Positions 1 to 9,305 of a stretch of 64,000 bases of DNA are shown here, piece after piece. The translations under genes were made by a program, and so were the position numbers. The DNA lies in contig CAUZBP010000002.1 of NCBI GenBank assembly GCA_963578105.1, positions 62,001-126,000 on the forward strand. Direction: 5' to 3'. A model generated the notes under the pieces. It saw only the letters and a program-made list of their open reading frames with translations. It was not told the origin of the DNA and did not search any database. Origin of the DNA: GCA-2718815 sp963578105. Lineage in GTDB: Bacteria > Planctomycetota > Planctomycetia > Pirellulales > Pirellulaceae. Each line of letters starts with the position of its first letter. Position 1 is the first letter of the stretch.

Positions 1-381
1 AGTGAGACGTGTGCCATGATCCGGGAAGGTGGCCATTCAAAAGGTGATGTCCTGCAGGTGGCCCGAATCGCTGGGATTACGGCGGCGAAGAGGACCGGTG
101 ACCTGATTCCCCTGTGCCATCCCCTGGGCCTGGATGCCGTGTCCGTGGATTTTGAATTCAGAGATTCACAGAGGCTACACATCTTTGCCGAAGTAAAAAT
201 CACGGGTAAAACAGGCGTAGAAATGGAAGCCCTGGTGGCCGTGAGCGTGTCGGCGTTAACCGTCTACGATATGTGCAAGTCAGTCGACCGGAGGATGTGT
301 ATCAATCAGGTGCAACTGGAAGAGAAGTCGGGTGGCCGGAGCGGCCATTACGTTCGGCAGACAGAGGCGACCGGAAAATAA
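1..381 (+). CDS. moaC: MoaC, cyclic pyranopterin monophosphate synthase (5' end missing)
   Basis: MoaC converts the GTP-derived 3',8-cyclo intermediate into cyclic pyranopterin monophosphate, an early step of molybdenum cofactor synthesis in the cytoplasm. The visible part holds the family core: KGDVLQVARIAGI, AAKRTGDLIPLCHPL with its conserved Cys-His, and the KTGVEMEALVAVSVSALTVYDMCKS segment with the conserved lysine and Met-Glu-Ala. The frame is open from base 1, before the internal ATG at 16, so the gene begins outside the window; about 30 N-terminal residues of a ~160-residue protein are missing. XdhC and a MobA-like transferase within 5 kb strengthen the molybdenum theme. The assignment is secure. 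Confidence 0.95.
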   Translation, partial: SETCAMIREGGHSKGDVLQVARIAGITAAKRTGDLIPLCHPLGLDAVSVDFEFRDSQRLHIFAEVKITGKTGVEMEALVAVSVSALTVYDMCKSVDRRMCINQVQLEEKSGGRSGHYVRQTEATGK

Positions 382-558
382 TTTTTGGAAACTCAAAGAG
401 AACGGGATATTATCCGACGAACAGTACGCTGGGAGACTATGTTTTCTGGCCGGGAGTCTGTGTCTTGAAAAAGTTCTAGGCACATCGACTACGGACTGAT
501 TGCCCTTTCCCCCTCTCACAATTCGCTACAAAAAGGACCGACCGCAGGGAGCCAAGTA

Positions 559-1540
559 GTGAATGGAACCGACGTTTTCCCGGCCATCTTAAAGCACTCT
601 ATGCCCCGATCGTTGCGGAGTTGGCTCAGAGCGAAGAGATCCTTCAGCGAGAACTGACAAACGAACATCCCGCCGTAGATGAGATGGTGAGGTATGGCTG
701 TCTGTTGGGTGGAAAAAGACTACGGCCCGCCCTGTTACTCTTGTCCGCCAGGGCGGTGGGTACGATCACAGCCGATCATTTGACATTGGCGGCCGTCGTC
801 GAAAGGATTCATACAGCGACCCTGGTACATGATGACATACTGGACGACGCTGTTATCCGCCGGCACATGGATACTTGCAACGCTCGCTGGGACAATGAAG
901 CGAGTGTGTTGTTGGGGGACTACCTGTTTATACACTCATTTTATCTTGCGAGTACACTGGATTCGACGTACGCCTGTCGCACGATTGGCAAGGCCACGAA
1001 CGTGGTTTGCAAGGGCAAACTTCGCCAGATTCGTAGCTGTAATAACTTTGAGCTCAGCGAAGGGGAGTACCTGGAGATTATCGAGGCCAAAACAGCTTCG
1101 CTCTGTGCCTGCGCCTGGGGGCCTACTATGCTGAAGCGAGTGCCGAGCAGGTTGAAGTCTTTTCTGAATACGGGCGCAACCTGGGGATCGCTTTTCAGAT
1201 CATCGACGACCTGTTGGACGTGTCTGGGAAGGAGTCTTCGGTGGGAAAGTCGCTTGGTGCCGACCTGGAAAAACAGAAGCCGACTCTGCCTCTACTTCAT
1301 GTGTTGTCCCACCTGACGAGAACGGAGCGAACTGAATTCGTCGATGCTTTGGCGGAAGTTTCGAACCGGCGCGAAATCATGAAATTGTATCTGGAACGAT
1401 TTCCAAGCCGTGATTACTGTCTGGAAAAAGCCAATGTCTACGCCTCCCGGGCGGTGTCGGCAATTGCCGGTTTACCAGATAATGAAGCGACTCGCATTCT
1501 ATTGCAGTTGCCAGAATTTGTAATTCATCGATCACATTGA
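559..1540 (+). pseudogene. Polyprenyl synthetase, interrupted by a frameshift
   Basis: This is an all-trans polyprenyl diphosphate synthase, which makes the side chain of quinones or carrier lipids. The first half, read from a TTG at 621, shows GGKRLRPALLLLS and the first aspartate motif VHDDILDD. The second half lies in another frame from about 1109 (LRLGAYYAEASAEQ) and includes the second motif FQIIDDLLD at about 1196-1222, ending at 1540. The frame changes between about 1104 and 1115. The start is also unclear: family-like sequence (LKALYAPIVAELAQ) precedes the TTG, but that frame has no ATG or GTG back to the stop at 477, and a GTG at 559 is in yet another frame. Either two single-base errors or a decaying gene would explain this. 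Both aspartate motifs are intact, so an assembly error is plausible. Confidence 0.85.
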
Positions 1541-1721
1541 GAGACCACGCGGATTGTTCTTGAGCTCCGCCACGGATGAACAAGGAGTGGCCGAGAATCA
1601 CAAGTCGATCGAAGTGGTCTGTGACGATTCCACCGGCTTTGGGGCGTCGGGATTTGATTTTTGACGTAATGACTGTGAGACTCGAACTCGCCGCTCCACA
1701 GACTTGAAAGACCGACCGGGT

Positions 1722-2222
1722 TCAGTTTTCGAGATCCGGCGAGTTAAGATGGTGTTCCTGACTGGAAGTCTGGTCGTCCAGCATGGGCTGCAATTCATCG
1801 ACAAAATCTCGTACATCTTTGAATTCGCGATAGACACTCGCAAATCGGACGAAAGCAACCTGATCGAGTGACGCCAGGTGTTCCATCACACGTTCGCCCA
1901 GGTAACGGCTTGGCACCTCGTGATCGTAGTCGCCGTACACATCATCGAAAACGGCGTTCACGACAGTGTCAATTTGGGCGTCACTGATAGGCCTCTTCCA
2001 GCAAGCCTTGGCCAGCCCGGCGCGAATCTTTTCGCGTTGCAAAGGCTCACGGACGCCATCTTTTTTAACGACCTTGATCGAAAGCTCCTCGGTCCTTTCA
2101 TAGGTCGTATATCGTCGCTTACAACTCAAACATTCACGACGACGGCGGATCGAAAAACCTTCGTCGCCTCCGCGCGAGTCAATGACTCGATCGTTATCCG
2201 CCTGACAATAGGGGCACTTCAT
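1722..2222 (-). CDS. nrdR: NrdR, transcriptional repressor of ribonucleotide reductase genes
   Basis: NrdR senses ATP/dATP and represses ribonucleotide reductase genes at NrdR boxes. The protein begins MKCPYCQADNDRVIDSR, has a second Cys pair (ECLSCKRRYTTYER) that completes the zinc ribbon by about residue 37, and then an ATP-cone domain (VVKKDGVREPLQREKIRAG) up to about residue 140. The C-terminal SVYREFKDVRDFVDEL is typical. I start it at the ATG at 2222 because the family begins MKCP and an AGGTG lies about nine bases upstream; a GTG at 2234 would add four residues. It converges with the polyprenyl synthetase. No reductase gene is in the window. Confidence 0.95.
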   Translation of the reverse strand: MKCPYCQADNDRVIDSRGGDEGFSIRRRRECLSCKRRYTTYERTEELSIKVVKKDGVREPLQREKIRAGLAKACWKRPISDAQIDTVVNAVFDDVYGDYDHEVPSRYLGERVMEHLASLDQVAFVRFASVYREFKDVRDFVDELQPMLDDQTSSQEHHLNSPDLEN

Positions 2223-2615
2223 GGTAGGTGGCACCTGCTGAGATGCTGGTTTAGGAGACCCGCAAAATAACTCGACTTGGCCTTTTTACTGGCCAGGGGT
2301 TGGAATGAGGGAAAACGTTTGTCGAAGCTATCCCCGTCCCCCGTTCACTATAACGCATCCTTGACAGAGGAAAAACCATTGGCTCTTGAGGAAGTTGGAA
2401 ATTGGGGTTGGGACCAGAACCCGGCTCCGGAGGGTTTGTTGTTTCTCAGGTGGGTCGATACTGAAGGTGACACCCTGTCGACGGTGGCACCGGCTACGGT
2501 CCCCGAAATCGCTCGGGTGTTCCCAAATCTCTCCATGAATCCCCGAGTAGTAGAGGTTCTGGGCAAACCGGCTATAATTACGGGCCGAGGTTCGATGGCA
2601 TGCAGGAATAGCCCC
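2223..2615. other. Divergent intergenic region, no gene seen
   Basis: This gap separates the start of nrdR from the zinc-ribbon/PH-domain gene and should contain both promoters. The reading frame of the downstream gene stays open back to about 2277, but that extension has no family-like sequence before the MNCPNC start. I saw no convincing repeat or NrdR-box pair. Confidence 0.5.
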
Positions 2616-3263
2616 ATGAATTGTCCCAACTGCAGTGTGGAATTGCCCGAAGACGCAGTTTTTTGCCATCAGTGTGGAGAACCAACGGCTCAGAGTGGCC
2701 CTCCACTTACTGGTTTAAACTCGCCGCCCGGGAACTCTCCAAGAGACCGTCTGCAAGGTCGTTCAGCCTTTCCAGACCAGCTGGAAGAACGACTCTGGTC
2801 CGGAGGCTACTCAGCGAAGGCAATGGTTGGTAGCTGGATCTTGGCTGCCATTGTCAGCCTGGCCTTACTGGCGGCAGCCGTACTGCTTGCCGGGACTCAA
2901 TTTGCCATTCCGGTCATCCTGGGTATCGTCTTGTTCCTCTGGGTCTATCTCGGGTTGTTGGTTTTTTACCGGAAACTTAATGTTGACTACCAATTAACCA
3001 CCCAGCGATTTGTACACCAGACCGGAATTTTACGACGGGTTACCAACCGAATTGAGGCCATCGACATGGATGACGTCTCCTACGAGCAGGGGATCTTCGA
3101 ACGCATTGTCAATGTGGGTGATATTCACATCACTTCGAGCGACTGTTCGCATCCCGAACTGATTTTGCGTGGTATTGATCAAGTAGGAGATGTCGCCAAG
3201 TTGATCGACAAAACCCGCCACAAAGAACGGTTACAACGTGGATTGCACATCGAAGCGGTGTAG
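2616..3263 (+). CDS. Zinc-ribbon and bacterial PH domain membrane protein
   Basis: The 215-residue protein starts MNCPNCSVELPEDAVFCHQCGE, a four-cysteine zinc ribbon in residues 1-22, followed by a Pro/Gly/Ser-rich linker. Two membrane segments lie at about residues 72-115 (ILAAIVSLALLAAAVLLAG and IPVILGIVLFLWVYLGLLVF). The C-terminal soluble part (YQLTTQRFVHQTGILRR, IEAIDMDDVSYEQGIFERI, VGDIHITSSD) matches the bPH2/YdbS-type PH domain. The ATG at 2616 is chosen because it places the zinc ribbon at the N-terminus. Its biological role is unknown. Confidence 0.8.
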   Translation: MNCPNCSVELPEDAVFCHQCGEPTAQSGPPLTGLNSPPGNSPRDRLQGRSAFPDQLEERLWSGGYSAKAMVGSWILAAIVSLALLAAAVLLAGTQFAIPVILGIVLFLWVYLGLLVFYRKLNVDYQLTTQRFVHQTGILRRVTNRIEAIDMDDVSYEQGIFERIVNVGDIHITSSDCSHPELILRGIDQVGDVAKLIDKTRHKERLQRGLHIEAV

Positions 3264-3335
3264 TTGACCGAACTGGACCCTTTGAAAGGTGTGTTCCGGT
3301 GGCCGTTGATCCCTTTGAGTTCCTAGGGAAGCGAA

Positions 3336-3785
3336 ATGCAAGCTCATCGTTTTTCGATACGCACGTTGCTGGGAGCCATGGGACTCGCTGGGGTCGGTTT
3401 GGCCGCATTTCGTTTTCCCTGGATCTGGTTGAGACCATTCATCGCTTTATGTTTTGCCATCCATCTGGGGGCCGCTTTAGCAGCCATCTACCGCCGTGGA
3501 GTTCAGCGAGTCTTCTGGATCGGTTTTCTGATCGTGGGTTGGCCACACGTGATCGCTGTGTTGTGGAGTGAGCAACTGGGTCTTGGATTACAGGAATGGA
3601 TGCCTCCTTATTCGCTCCTCATGGGTCTTAACGACCAATACAGTCTTGGCTTGACCTACACTTCGGTGCAGGCCGTCCAGTTGATGTGGGCCATCGTGAT
3701 GGCCACGTTCGGTGGGTACCTGGCCCAATTCCTCTTTTGTTGGAAGAGGCCGGCGAAGGAAAGTAACGGAGTCACCGAGGAGTAG
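3336..3785 (+). CDS. Small hypothetical membrane protein
   Basis: The 149-residue protein has about four hydrophobic segments (FSIRTLLGAMGLAGVGLAAF, FIALCFAIHLGAALAAIY, VFWIGFLIVGWPHVIAVLW, LMWAIVMATFGGYLAQFLF). The N-terminal FSIRTLLGAMGLAGVGLAA resembles a recurrent lead segment of planctomycete membrane proteins of unknown function. It follows the PH-domain gene by 72 bases on the same strand and may be co-transcribed. No enzymatic motif is visible. Confidence 0.6.
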   Translation: MQAHRFSIRTLLGAMGLAGVGLAAFRFPWIWLRPFIALCFAIHLGAALAAIYRRGVQRVFWIGFLIVGWPHVIAVLWSEQLGLGLQEWMPPYSLLMGLNDQYSLGLTYTSVQAVQLMWAIVMATFGGYLAQFLFCWKRPAKESNGVTEE

Positions 3786-3929
3786 ACCGAAAAATGAAGA
3801 CGGGTTGCATGCTAAAGGACATCTGGAACCGCAAAATGATGGCAGTTCCACCGTTTTAATGTCCCTGACTCCGTTTCATCAATTGACCGACCAGCGCTTG
3901 GCACTTCCGGATAGGAAAAGGTGCCATTT

Positions 3930-4751
3930 TTACTCGGTTTCCGCGGTCTTAGTACTGTTTTCTTTCCACAGGCGGTCCCGTTCGCCGATTAACTGAGCCA
4001 CAACACTGATTGCAATTTCACCCGGTTGATTGCTGCCGATGTCCAGTCCGATCGGACAGTGGAAAGCTTCGACGTCCGCCCGTGGCAGGCCACTGTCGAC
4101 AAGTTCACGCAGCAGTACTTTCCGTTTCGCCCGGCTGCCGATGACACCCAGGTAGGAGAAGTGGCGGCCTTCTCGAAAGACTTTTTCCAAGATCGGACGA
4201 TCCGTCTGATGACCCATCGTCATGCAGACCACAAATGCCTCATCCGGGATTTCCACGACGCGGCTTGGCAAGTCAGGCTCACAGACGGCTTGCAAGTGAG
4301 AAGACTGGGAGAGTTGCTCCACCCATTCTGGTCGTGGATCATAGCAGGTCACTCGACAATCCAAGGTCAACAGCAGTTCCGTCACTGCTTGCGCTACATG
4401 TCCTGCTCCGAAGACGACAACTTGCCAACGATTTCGGTTGAAAGATTCCAAAAACAGTTGCACTGTTCCCCCACAAGTCATTCCCACGTCCGTCTGCAAG
4501 TTCCACCTTACCAAGGCGTTGGGGGGTGACTTGGGATCCCGGAGTATCTCCTGGGCCAGGGTGATCGCTTTCGCTTCGATCTTTCCGCCACCGACCGTTC
4601 CGAATTCAAGCCCGCAAGATGAGACGAGCATCTTGCTGCCAGCGTCCTGGGGCGTACTGCCCACCACGTCCACCAGCGTAACGGCTACGAAGGGGGCAGT
4701 GTCTTTGGCCATTTCGGCCAGTTTTTCGATGTAACCGTGTGGGCTGCTCAC
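3930..4751 (-). CDS. xdhC: XdhC/CoxI family protein
   Basis: XdhC-type proteins bind molybdenum cofactor and mature xanthine dehydrogenase or related molybdenum hydroxylases. The 273-residue protein has the N-terminal XdhC domain (VAVTLVDVVGSTPQDAGSKMLV, FGTVGGGKIEA, DVGMTCGGTVQLFLE with the conserved Cys-Gly-Gly) and a C-terminal Rossmann domain (VVVFGAGHVAQAV, YLGVIGSRAKRKVLLREL, CPIGLDIGSNQPGEIAISVVAQLI). It starts with GTG at 4751. The hydroxylase it would serve is not in the window. The MobA-like gene starts 343 bases away in the opposite direction, as is common for this pair. Confidence 0.9.
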   Translation of the reverse strand: MSSPHGYIEKLAEMAKDTAPFVAVTLVDVVGSTPQDAGSKMLVSSCGLEFGTVGGGKIEAKAITLAQEILRDPKSPPNALVRWNLQTDVGMTCGGTVQLFLESFNRNRWQVVVFGAGHVAQAVTELLLTLDCRVTCYDPRPEWVEQLSQSSHLQAVCEPDLPSRVVEIPDEAFVVCMTMGHQTDRPILEKVFREGRHFSYLGVIGSRAKRKVLLRELVDSGLPRADVEAFHCPIGLDIGSNQPGEIAISVVAQLIGERDRLWKENSTKTAETE

Positions 4752-5094
4752 AGCGACTCCAGTATTCCAGTGGATGCATTATAAAACTTCAGTCATCATT
4801 GAGCCAGACTGTACTGGTTGATACTGCCAGTGATGAGGTTTTCAGGCGAGTTGTGTCCCCGATTCCACAGGGAAACTGGCGGTTAACAAATTCCGGCGAT
4901 CCTGTCACGCTGGTTGTGACCGGCTCATGACATGAGATTGGATTCCGTTGTTCGCTGTGCTTTTCAGATCTCTGTGTGCCGCTGGAATCGTGGTTTTCGG
5001 TGACAACGGGAAAGGACATCATACGGACAGGAAAACCAGAGAGTCATTGGTTTACGAGGTAGAATAACCCGCCCCTTTTTTTGGAACAACAATT
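4752..5094. other. Divergent intergenic region between xdhC and the MobA-like gene
   Basis: No gene is visible. A small inverted pair GTCAC/GTGAC lies near 4905-4921, which could be an operator but is too short to assign. Promoters for both flanking genes should lie here. Confidence 0.4.
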
Positions 5095-5688
5095 ATGGGA
5101 TCACGCATTGGAATCCTGTTGGCAGCAGGTCGAAGTCGACGGATGGGGCATTTGAAGCAAATTTTGTCCTGGGGTCCACCCGGTGACAGTAAACCACTGG
5201 TTGCAGCTGCCTTCGATAACGTGAAGCCTGTCTGCGACCGAATGATCGTGGTAGTCGGTCACCAGTCCGACAAAGTCCTGAATGCCCTGGTACCCCGCTG
5301 TTTTGTAAGCGTCACAGGACATCCGGACCGGGCGATGTTTGAATCCTTGCGAGCTGGACTTAGCAAAGTTCAAGAGATGGACGCCAGTGCAGACATTGTC
5401 ATTCAACCTGGTGATCATCCATTTGTCAGCCCGGAGGTTCTGGAGCATCTTCTCGAGGAGGCCGGTCGCCATCCGAATCGCGCGGTAATGCCCCAGTATC
5501 AAGGCAGAGGGGGACATCCGGTTCTCGTCCCGTCGAGCCTGTTGGAACCGTTGTTGCAATGGGAAGGCGGGGAAGGCCTGCGGGGTTATTGGAGATCAAA
5601 TCCCGATGTATGTTGCCGGGTCGAAGTAGAAGACCCGTTCGTCATCCAGGATCTGGACACGCCCGAGGATTACGAAAAATTCCATTAA
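5095..5688 (+). CDS. MobA/MocA-like nucleotidyltransferase
   Basis: The protein belongs to the NTP-transferase family that attaches CMP or GMP to molybdopterin (MocA, MobA) or activates other small molecules. The nucleotide-binding signature LLAAGRSRRMG is at residues 8-18, followed by a lysine-containing acceptor segment (HLKQILSWG), the metal-binding PGDHPFVS near residue 107, and RGGHPVLVP. At 197 residues it is close to MocA in length. Proximity to xdhC favours a MocA-like role in making molybdopterin cytosine dinucleotide, but the substrate is inferred from context. Confidence 0.85.
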   Translation: MGSRIGILLAAGRSRRMGHLKQILSWGPPGDSKPLVAAAFDNVKPVCDRMIVVVGHQSDKVLNALVPRCFVSVTGHPDRAMFESLRAGLSKVQEMDASADIVIQPGDHPFVSPEVLEHLLEEAGRHPNRAVMPQYQGRGGHPVLVPSSLLEPLLQWEGGEGLRGYWRSNPDVCCRVEVEDPFVIQDLDTPEDYEKFH

Positions 5689-5900
5689 ATTGAAGCGTCA
5701 GAGCTGGCAGTTCAACACCAACGACTCGTATTTGCTGACCGTGGTAGACGTTTTGGCCTCTTCCCGAATCGGTTGCAGGCCTCATGAGGGTGCGTGCAAC
5801 ACGTTGTGGAGTGACATTTCGGAAAACAGGCAAGCCATGCGCATCAAGACGAAAGACCAATCATGCCACGTCGGGCGCAACCACGATGTTGGAATCGGTC

Positions 5901-6674
5901 CTAATACTGAAAGTGCTTAATCGTTTCCCCTTTATCACCAATTTGAGACAGGGACTCGATGCCCAACTGTAGATGTAAATCGGAGTGATCGCGGGTTACC
6001 AGCGCGTCGCTTTGCGCTGTTTTGACACCTTCGGGGACCATGGGCAGGTCCGACACCAGTAGCAGCGCACCTCGGGCGATTTGGTTCTTGTGCCCTACGA
6101 CAAAAAGAGTTGCTGTTTCCATGTCGATGGCAATTGCCGTCATTTCCCGCAGGTCTTCCTTGAAATCTTCGTCGTGTTCCCACAGCCGTCGATTGGTCGA
6201 GTAGACGACCCCGGTGCGATATTCCAGGTTTTGATTGACGAGTCGTTCCGAGACAAACTTGTGCAGCTTGAACGAGGGAAGTGCCGGAACTTTGCGGGGA
6301 AGATAATCGTCCGACGTACCTTCTCCGCGGATGGCAGCAATCGGTAAAATAAAATGGCCGATTTCCGCGGACTGTTTTAGCCCTCCGCATTTCCCCAAAA
6401 ACAACACCCCCTTGGGCTGGCGCGCGATTAACAGATCCATGATGGTGGCAGCGTTTGCCGAACCAATATGGAAATTGACCATGCTGAGGCCGGCCGTGTT
6501 GGTGGCGGCCTGCATGGGACGATTTTCTCCCTGGATGTCGCAACCGAATTGGTTCGCGAATTGCGTCAAATAGTTTTTGAAATTGGTTAACAGCACGTAG
6601 TCGCCAAAATCGTCGATCGACATGCCCGTATAGCGGGGTAACCAATCTTTGGCCAGGTCGAGTTTTGTAAGCAC
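5901..6674 (-). CDS. amn: AMP nucleosidase
   Basis: AMP nucleosidase cleaves AMP to adenine and ribose 5-phosphate and belongs to the PNP/UDP phosphorylase fold. The 257-residue protein shows NTAGLSMVNFHIGSANAATIMDLL, GVLFLGKCGGLK, HFILPIAAIRGEGTSDDYLP, MTAIAIDMETATLFVVG (the Met-Glu of the ribose site) and LLLVSDLPMVPEG. The length matches the short form lacking the extra N-terminal domain of the E. coli enzyme. The 300 bases between it and the next gene on the same strand contain nothing recognisable. Confidence 0.9.
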   Translation of the reverse strand: MLTKLDLAKDWLPRYTGMSIDDFGDYVLLTNFKNYLTQFANQFGCDIQGENRPMQAATNTAGLSMVNFHIGSANAATIMDLLIARQPKGVLFLGKCGGLKQSAEIGHFILPIAAIRGEGTSDDYLPRKVPALPSFKLHKFVSERLVNQNLEYRTGVVYSTNRRLWEHDEDFKEDLREMTAIAIDMETATLFVVGHKNQIARGALLLVSDLPMVPEGVKTAQSDALVTRDHSDLHLQLGIESLSQIGDKGETIKHFQY

Positions 6675-6975
6675 GGGTCAGTCTCCCGGACCAGTTGAAT
6701 TGTTGACATTGTGGAAACCTGAAACGAGGGCAGTATAAAGCAGCCCACGTTACGAAGGAATATGAAGCCCCAGACGGGGCAAACAGCAAACCAGCGGGAA
6801 GCGTGAATCCAAGGGGGCCGGAAACAAACGGGAATCTCGATCTCGAGGCGATTGTTCCCGCAGGGTTGGGTCTTTTACGCCGTTCCAGCCACGTCCAACA
6901 AGCCCACCGGCCGGAAATACGCACCGATCCGTTTGGCCTGCAGCGCACCACGCCGCCGTGGTAGGGAATGGCAGT

Positions 6976-7656
6976 TCAGGTCGGTTCCTGCACCGCTTGA
7001 ACGCTCGCACCGCATTCAAGCTGTGTCCAGTGGACGACTTCGTCGAAAGCCTGTTGGACCTGCGACGAGTTGTGGTCGCTGGTGGCTTCGATAATGATCA
7101 GGGCACGGTGGGTGTCCGTCGTCACCTTGCTGAAATCCGCCTGGACGACGTCCAGGCGACATAGCAAGCGATCTTCCGCGTCGACATATCCGAACTCCCC
7201 GACGGGGACGGTCACGGGATCTTCGGCTCCCAGGGGCGTGAACGCTTCCTGGCCGGTAAGCAAACTCAAGGAGACGGGCAAAGTGATACGGTCCAGGTCA
7301 TGTGCTCCCAGACTGCAGCGGGTGCGGAGCGATACCAGGTTGTAGGCGTCGACCAGATTGTTGATCGGCGGCAAATCCGATCGCTTCAACAGGTACTTGT
7401 ACAAGTTCTCGACCGAAGGGGGTTGTTTTTTGGGACGGGCACCGACCTGGCGGTGGATCTTGCGAAAACTTGCCACCTCTGCCGAACTTCGCACCTTGTC
7501 CAACGCGCCGTAACGTTTCAGTAACTCGGTTGATGTATTGGAAATGGCAGCGTTCAATTGGTCCGAACGGGAGGAAATGCACAGATTTTCCAGCCAGATA
7601 GCTCCCGCACGTAAGCCCAGCTTTTGACATTCTGGCGAAGTGGAGAAGAAGCTCAT
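6976..7656 (-). CDS. B3/B4 tRNA-binding domain protein
   Basis: The 226-residue protein is a stand-alone B3/B4 domain, the module that forms the editing site of phenylalanyl-tRNA synthetase beta chains. The diagnostic stretch is LPPINNLVDAYNLVSLRTRCSLGAHDLDRI near residues 98-128, followed by GEFGYVDAEDRLLCRLDV and TTDTHRALIIIEATSDHN. Stand-alone members are thought to edit or bind aminoacyl-tRNA or free amino acids, but most are uncharacterised. An ATG at 7656 gives MSFFSTSPECQKLGL; one at 7665 adds three residues. Confidence 0.8.
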   Translation of the reverse strand: MSFFSTSPECQKLGLRAGAIWLENLCISSRSDQLNAAISNTSTELLKRYGALDKVRSSAEVASFRKIHRQVGARPKKQPPSVENLYKYLLKRSDLPPINNLVDAYNLVSLRTRCSLGAHDLDRITLPVSLSLLTGQEAFTPLGAEDPVTVPVGEFGYVDAEDRLLCRLDVVQADFSKVTTDTHRALIIIEATSDHNSSQVQQAFDEVVHWTQLECGASVQAVQEPT

Positions 7657-7911
7657 GGAAAACAACCTTGCGATACCACGGTCATCATGCGGGACAACCG
7701 GATTCTCCCTGATGAAGCAGCCAGCCGACAGGACTCCAGCATAAGCCAGCTATTTTACCCAGCAAACCGGTCGGCGACTGCCGGTCCTTGAAGATGGCCG
7801 GAAATCGTGATAGTTTGGCGACCTCTGGAGCGAAAAATCCGCTATCAAGATCAACTTGCTGTTGGCTGCTACCGATGGCATTTCCGAAGAAGGGTTAAGG
7901 AAGCACCTCGC

Positions 7912-9291
7912 ATGGACACTGAACTGGGCGCACTGACCGTCGTCTTCACGGAGTTCTACTATTGGGTGACGGTTGTCTTCATGTTCTTGATTCACGTCGG
8001 TTTCTGTCTTTATGAAGTGGGGGTATCTCGCGAAAAGAACAAGATTAACACCCTGATGAAGAACGCGATGTTGATTCCGGTCATTACCGTGGCCTTCTTC
8101 TTTTTCGGGTGGTGGCTCTATTTTTCAATGCAAAACGGTCCGGGAATCACCGGAGGGTTAAAATCGGCACCCTGGTCCACTCCGACCAGCGAACTGATGG
8201 GGACTCACTTTGGTGGCATGCCAACCCAATCGACTGTTAGTGCTTCAGATGCGGCGACTTGGGCCCGCCTGAACGGTGTCTTCTGGGCTGCATTCCTGCT
8301 TTTCTCCTGGACGGCCGGTTCCATCCTGTCGGGTGCGGTGATCGAACGGATACGGTCCGGTGCGTTCTGGTTGTTAGCCGTTCTGGTCGGATCAGTGACC
8401 TGGGTCATTGGCGGAGCGTGGGGTTGGTCCGACAGTGGTTGGCTGGTCCAAAAACTGGGTTATCATGACGCCTATGCGTCGGGGGTGATCCATGCTCTGG
8501 CCGGCGGATCGGCATTAGCGATTCTGTTTCACCTGGGACCTCGCGTGGGGCGGTTCCGTGCAGATGGAACACCGCGGGTCATGCCCGCCCATAACACGTG
8601 GATGATCGCCATCGGCATGTTCATGATCTTCTCAGGATTTTGGGGTTTCTATGCGGCTTGTAACGTTCCCTTGTTCAATGTGGGCGGTGAGCACGGAACG
8701 TTTTTCTCGGCGACAACGATCTACTTCACGCCGACAACGTTGAGTGCGATCACGGTCAACTTTTTGATGTCCCTGGCCGCAGGGTTTATTGTGGGCTACT
8801 GGGTATCACACGGTGACGCCTTCTGGACCTTTCAAGGTGGACTGGGCGGGGTCATTACTGCCTCGGCCGGTAACGATCTCTATCATCCTTGCCAATCCTT
8901 TATGATTGCCGCAGTTGGCGTGTGGTGCGCCTATCGGCTGCACTTCTGGGTGGAACGAAAATTTAAAATTGACGACGCCGTGGGGGCGGTGGCCATCCAT
9001 GGCTATTGCGGCACGATTGGTGTCGTCCTGGCCGGATTTTTACTGTGGGGGTATCCCAGTTCACCAGTGGAAGGTTATGCCCCGATCACACCCTGGGGCC
9101 AGGCTGTTGGTGCGGTCATCATGTTTTTCGGGTTAGGGTTTGTTCCCTGTTTTATTGTGGCTTGGGTCCTCAAGCGGGCCGGAATATTACGAATTCCTCA
9201 TGAAGTCGAGGTTGCTGGATTGGATCACGTCATTCTGCGGCAAGAAACTGTCGACATGGCGGAACTCAAGAATGCTGAACTATCTGTGTAG
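7912..9291 (+). CDS. amt: Ammonium transporter (Amt family)
   Basis: Amt proteins conduct ammonium or methylammonium across the inner membrane. The 459-residue protein has about eleven hydrophobic segments and family motifs including SDSGWLVQKLGYHDAYASGVIHALAGGSALA, MPAHNTWMIAIGMFMIFSGFWGF and DDAVGAVAIHGYCGTIGVVLAG, where the pore histidines lie. I choose the ATG at 7912 because the preceding in-frame stretch lacks membrane character and an AAGGAAG lies upstream. No PII (glnK) gene accompanies it. Instead it heads a cluster with a small membrane protein, a glutamine-synthetase-family enzyme and sarcosine-oxidase subunits, so methylammonium is a possible substrate. Confidence 0.92.
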   Translation: MDTELGALTVVFTEFYYWVTVVFMFLIHVGFCLYEVGVSREKNKINTLMKNAMLIPVITVAFFFFGWWLYFSMQNGPGITGGLKSAPWSTPTSELMGTHFGGMPTQSTVSASDAATWARLNGVFWAAFLLFSWTAGSILSGAVIERIRSGAFWLLAVLVGSVTWVIGGAWGWSDSGWLVQKLGYHDAYASGVIHALAGGSALAILFHLGPRVGRFRADGTPRVMPAHNTWMIAIGMFMIFSGFWGFYAACNVPLFNVGGEHGTFFSATTIYFTPTTLSAITVNFLMSLAAGFIVGYWVSHGDAFWTFQGGLGGVITASAGNDLYHPCQSFMIAAVGVWCAYRLHFWVERKFKIDDAVGAVAIHGYCGTIGVVLAGFLLWGYPSSPVEGYAPITPWGQAVGAVIMFFGLGFVPCFIVAWVLKRAGILRIPHEVEVAGLDHVILRQETVDMAELKNAELSV

Positions 9292-9305
9292 ATGGAGAGG
9301 ACGTC

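Noticed and set aside
6704..6745. TTGACA and TATAAA pair on the plus strand
   Set aside because: The spacing is about 25 bases, too long for a sigma-70 promoter, and no plus-strand gene follows.
5935..6951. 338-residue antisense-type frame across amn
   Set aside because: It overlaps the AMP nucleosidase gene in another frame of the same strand, and amn has clear family motifs.
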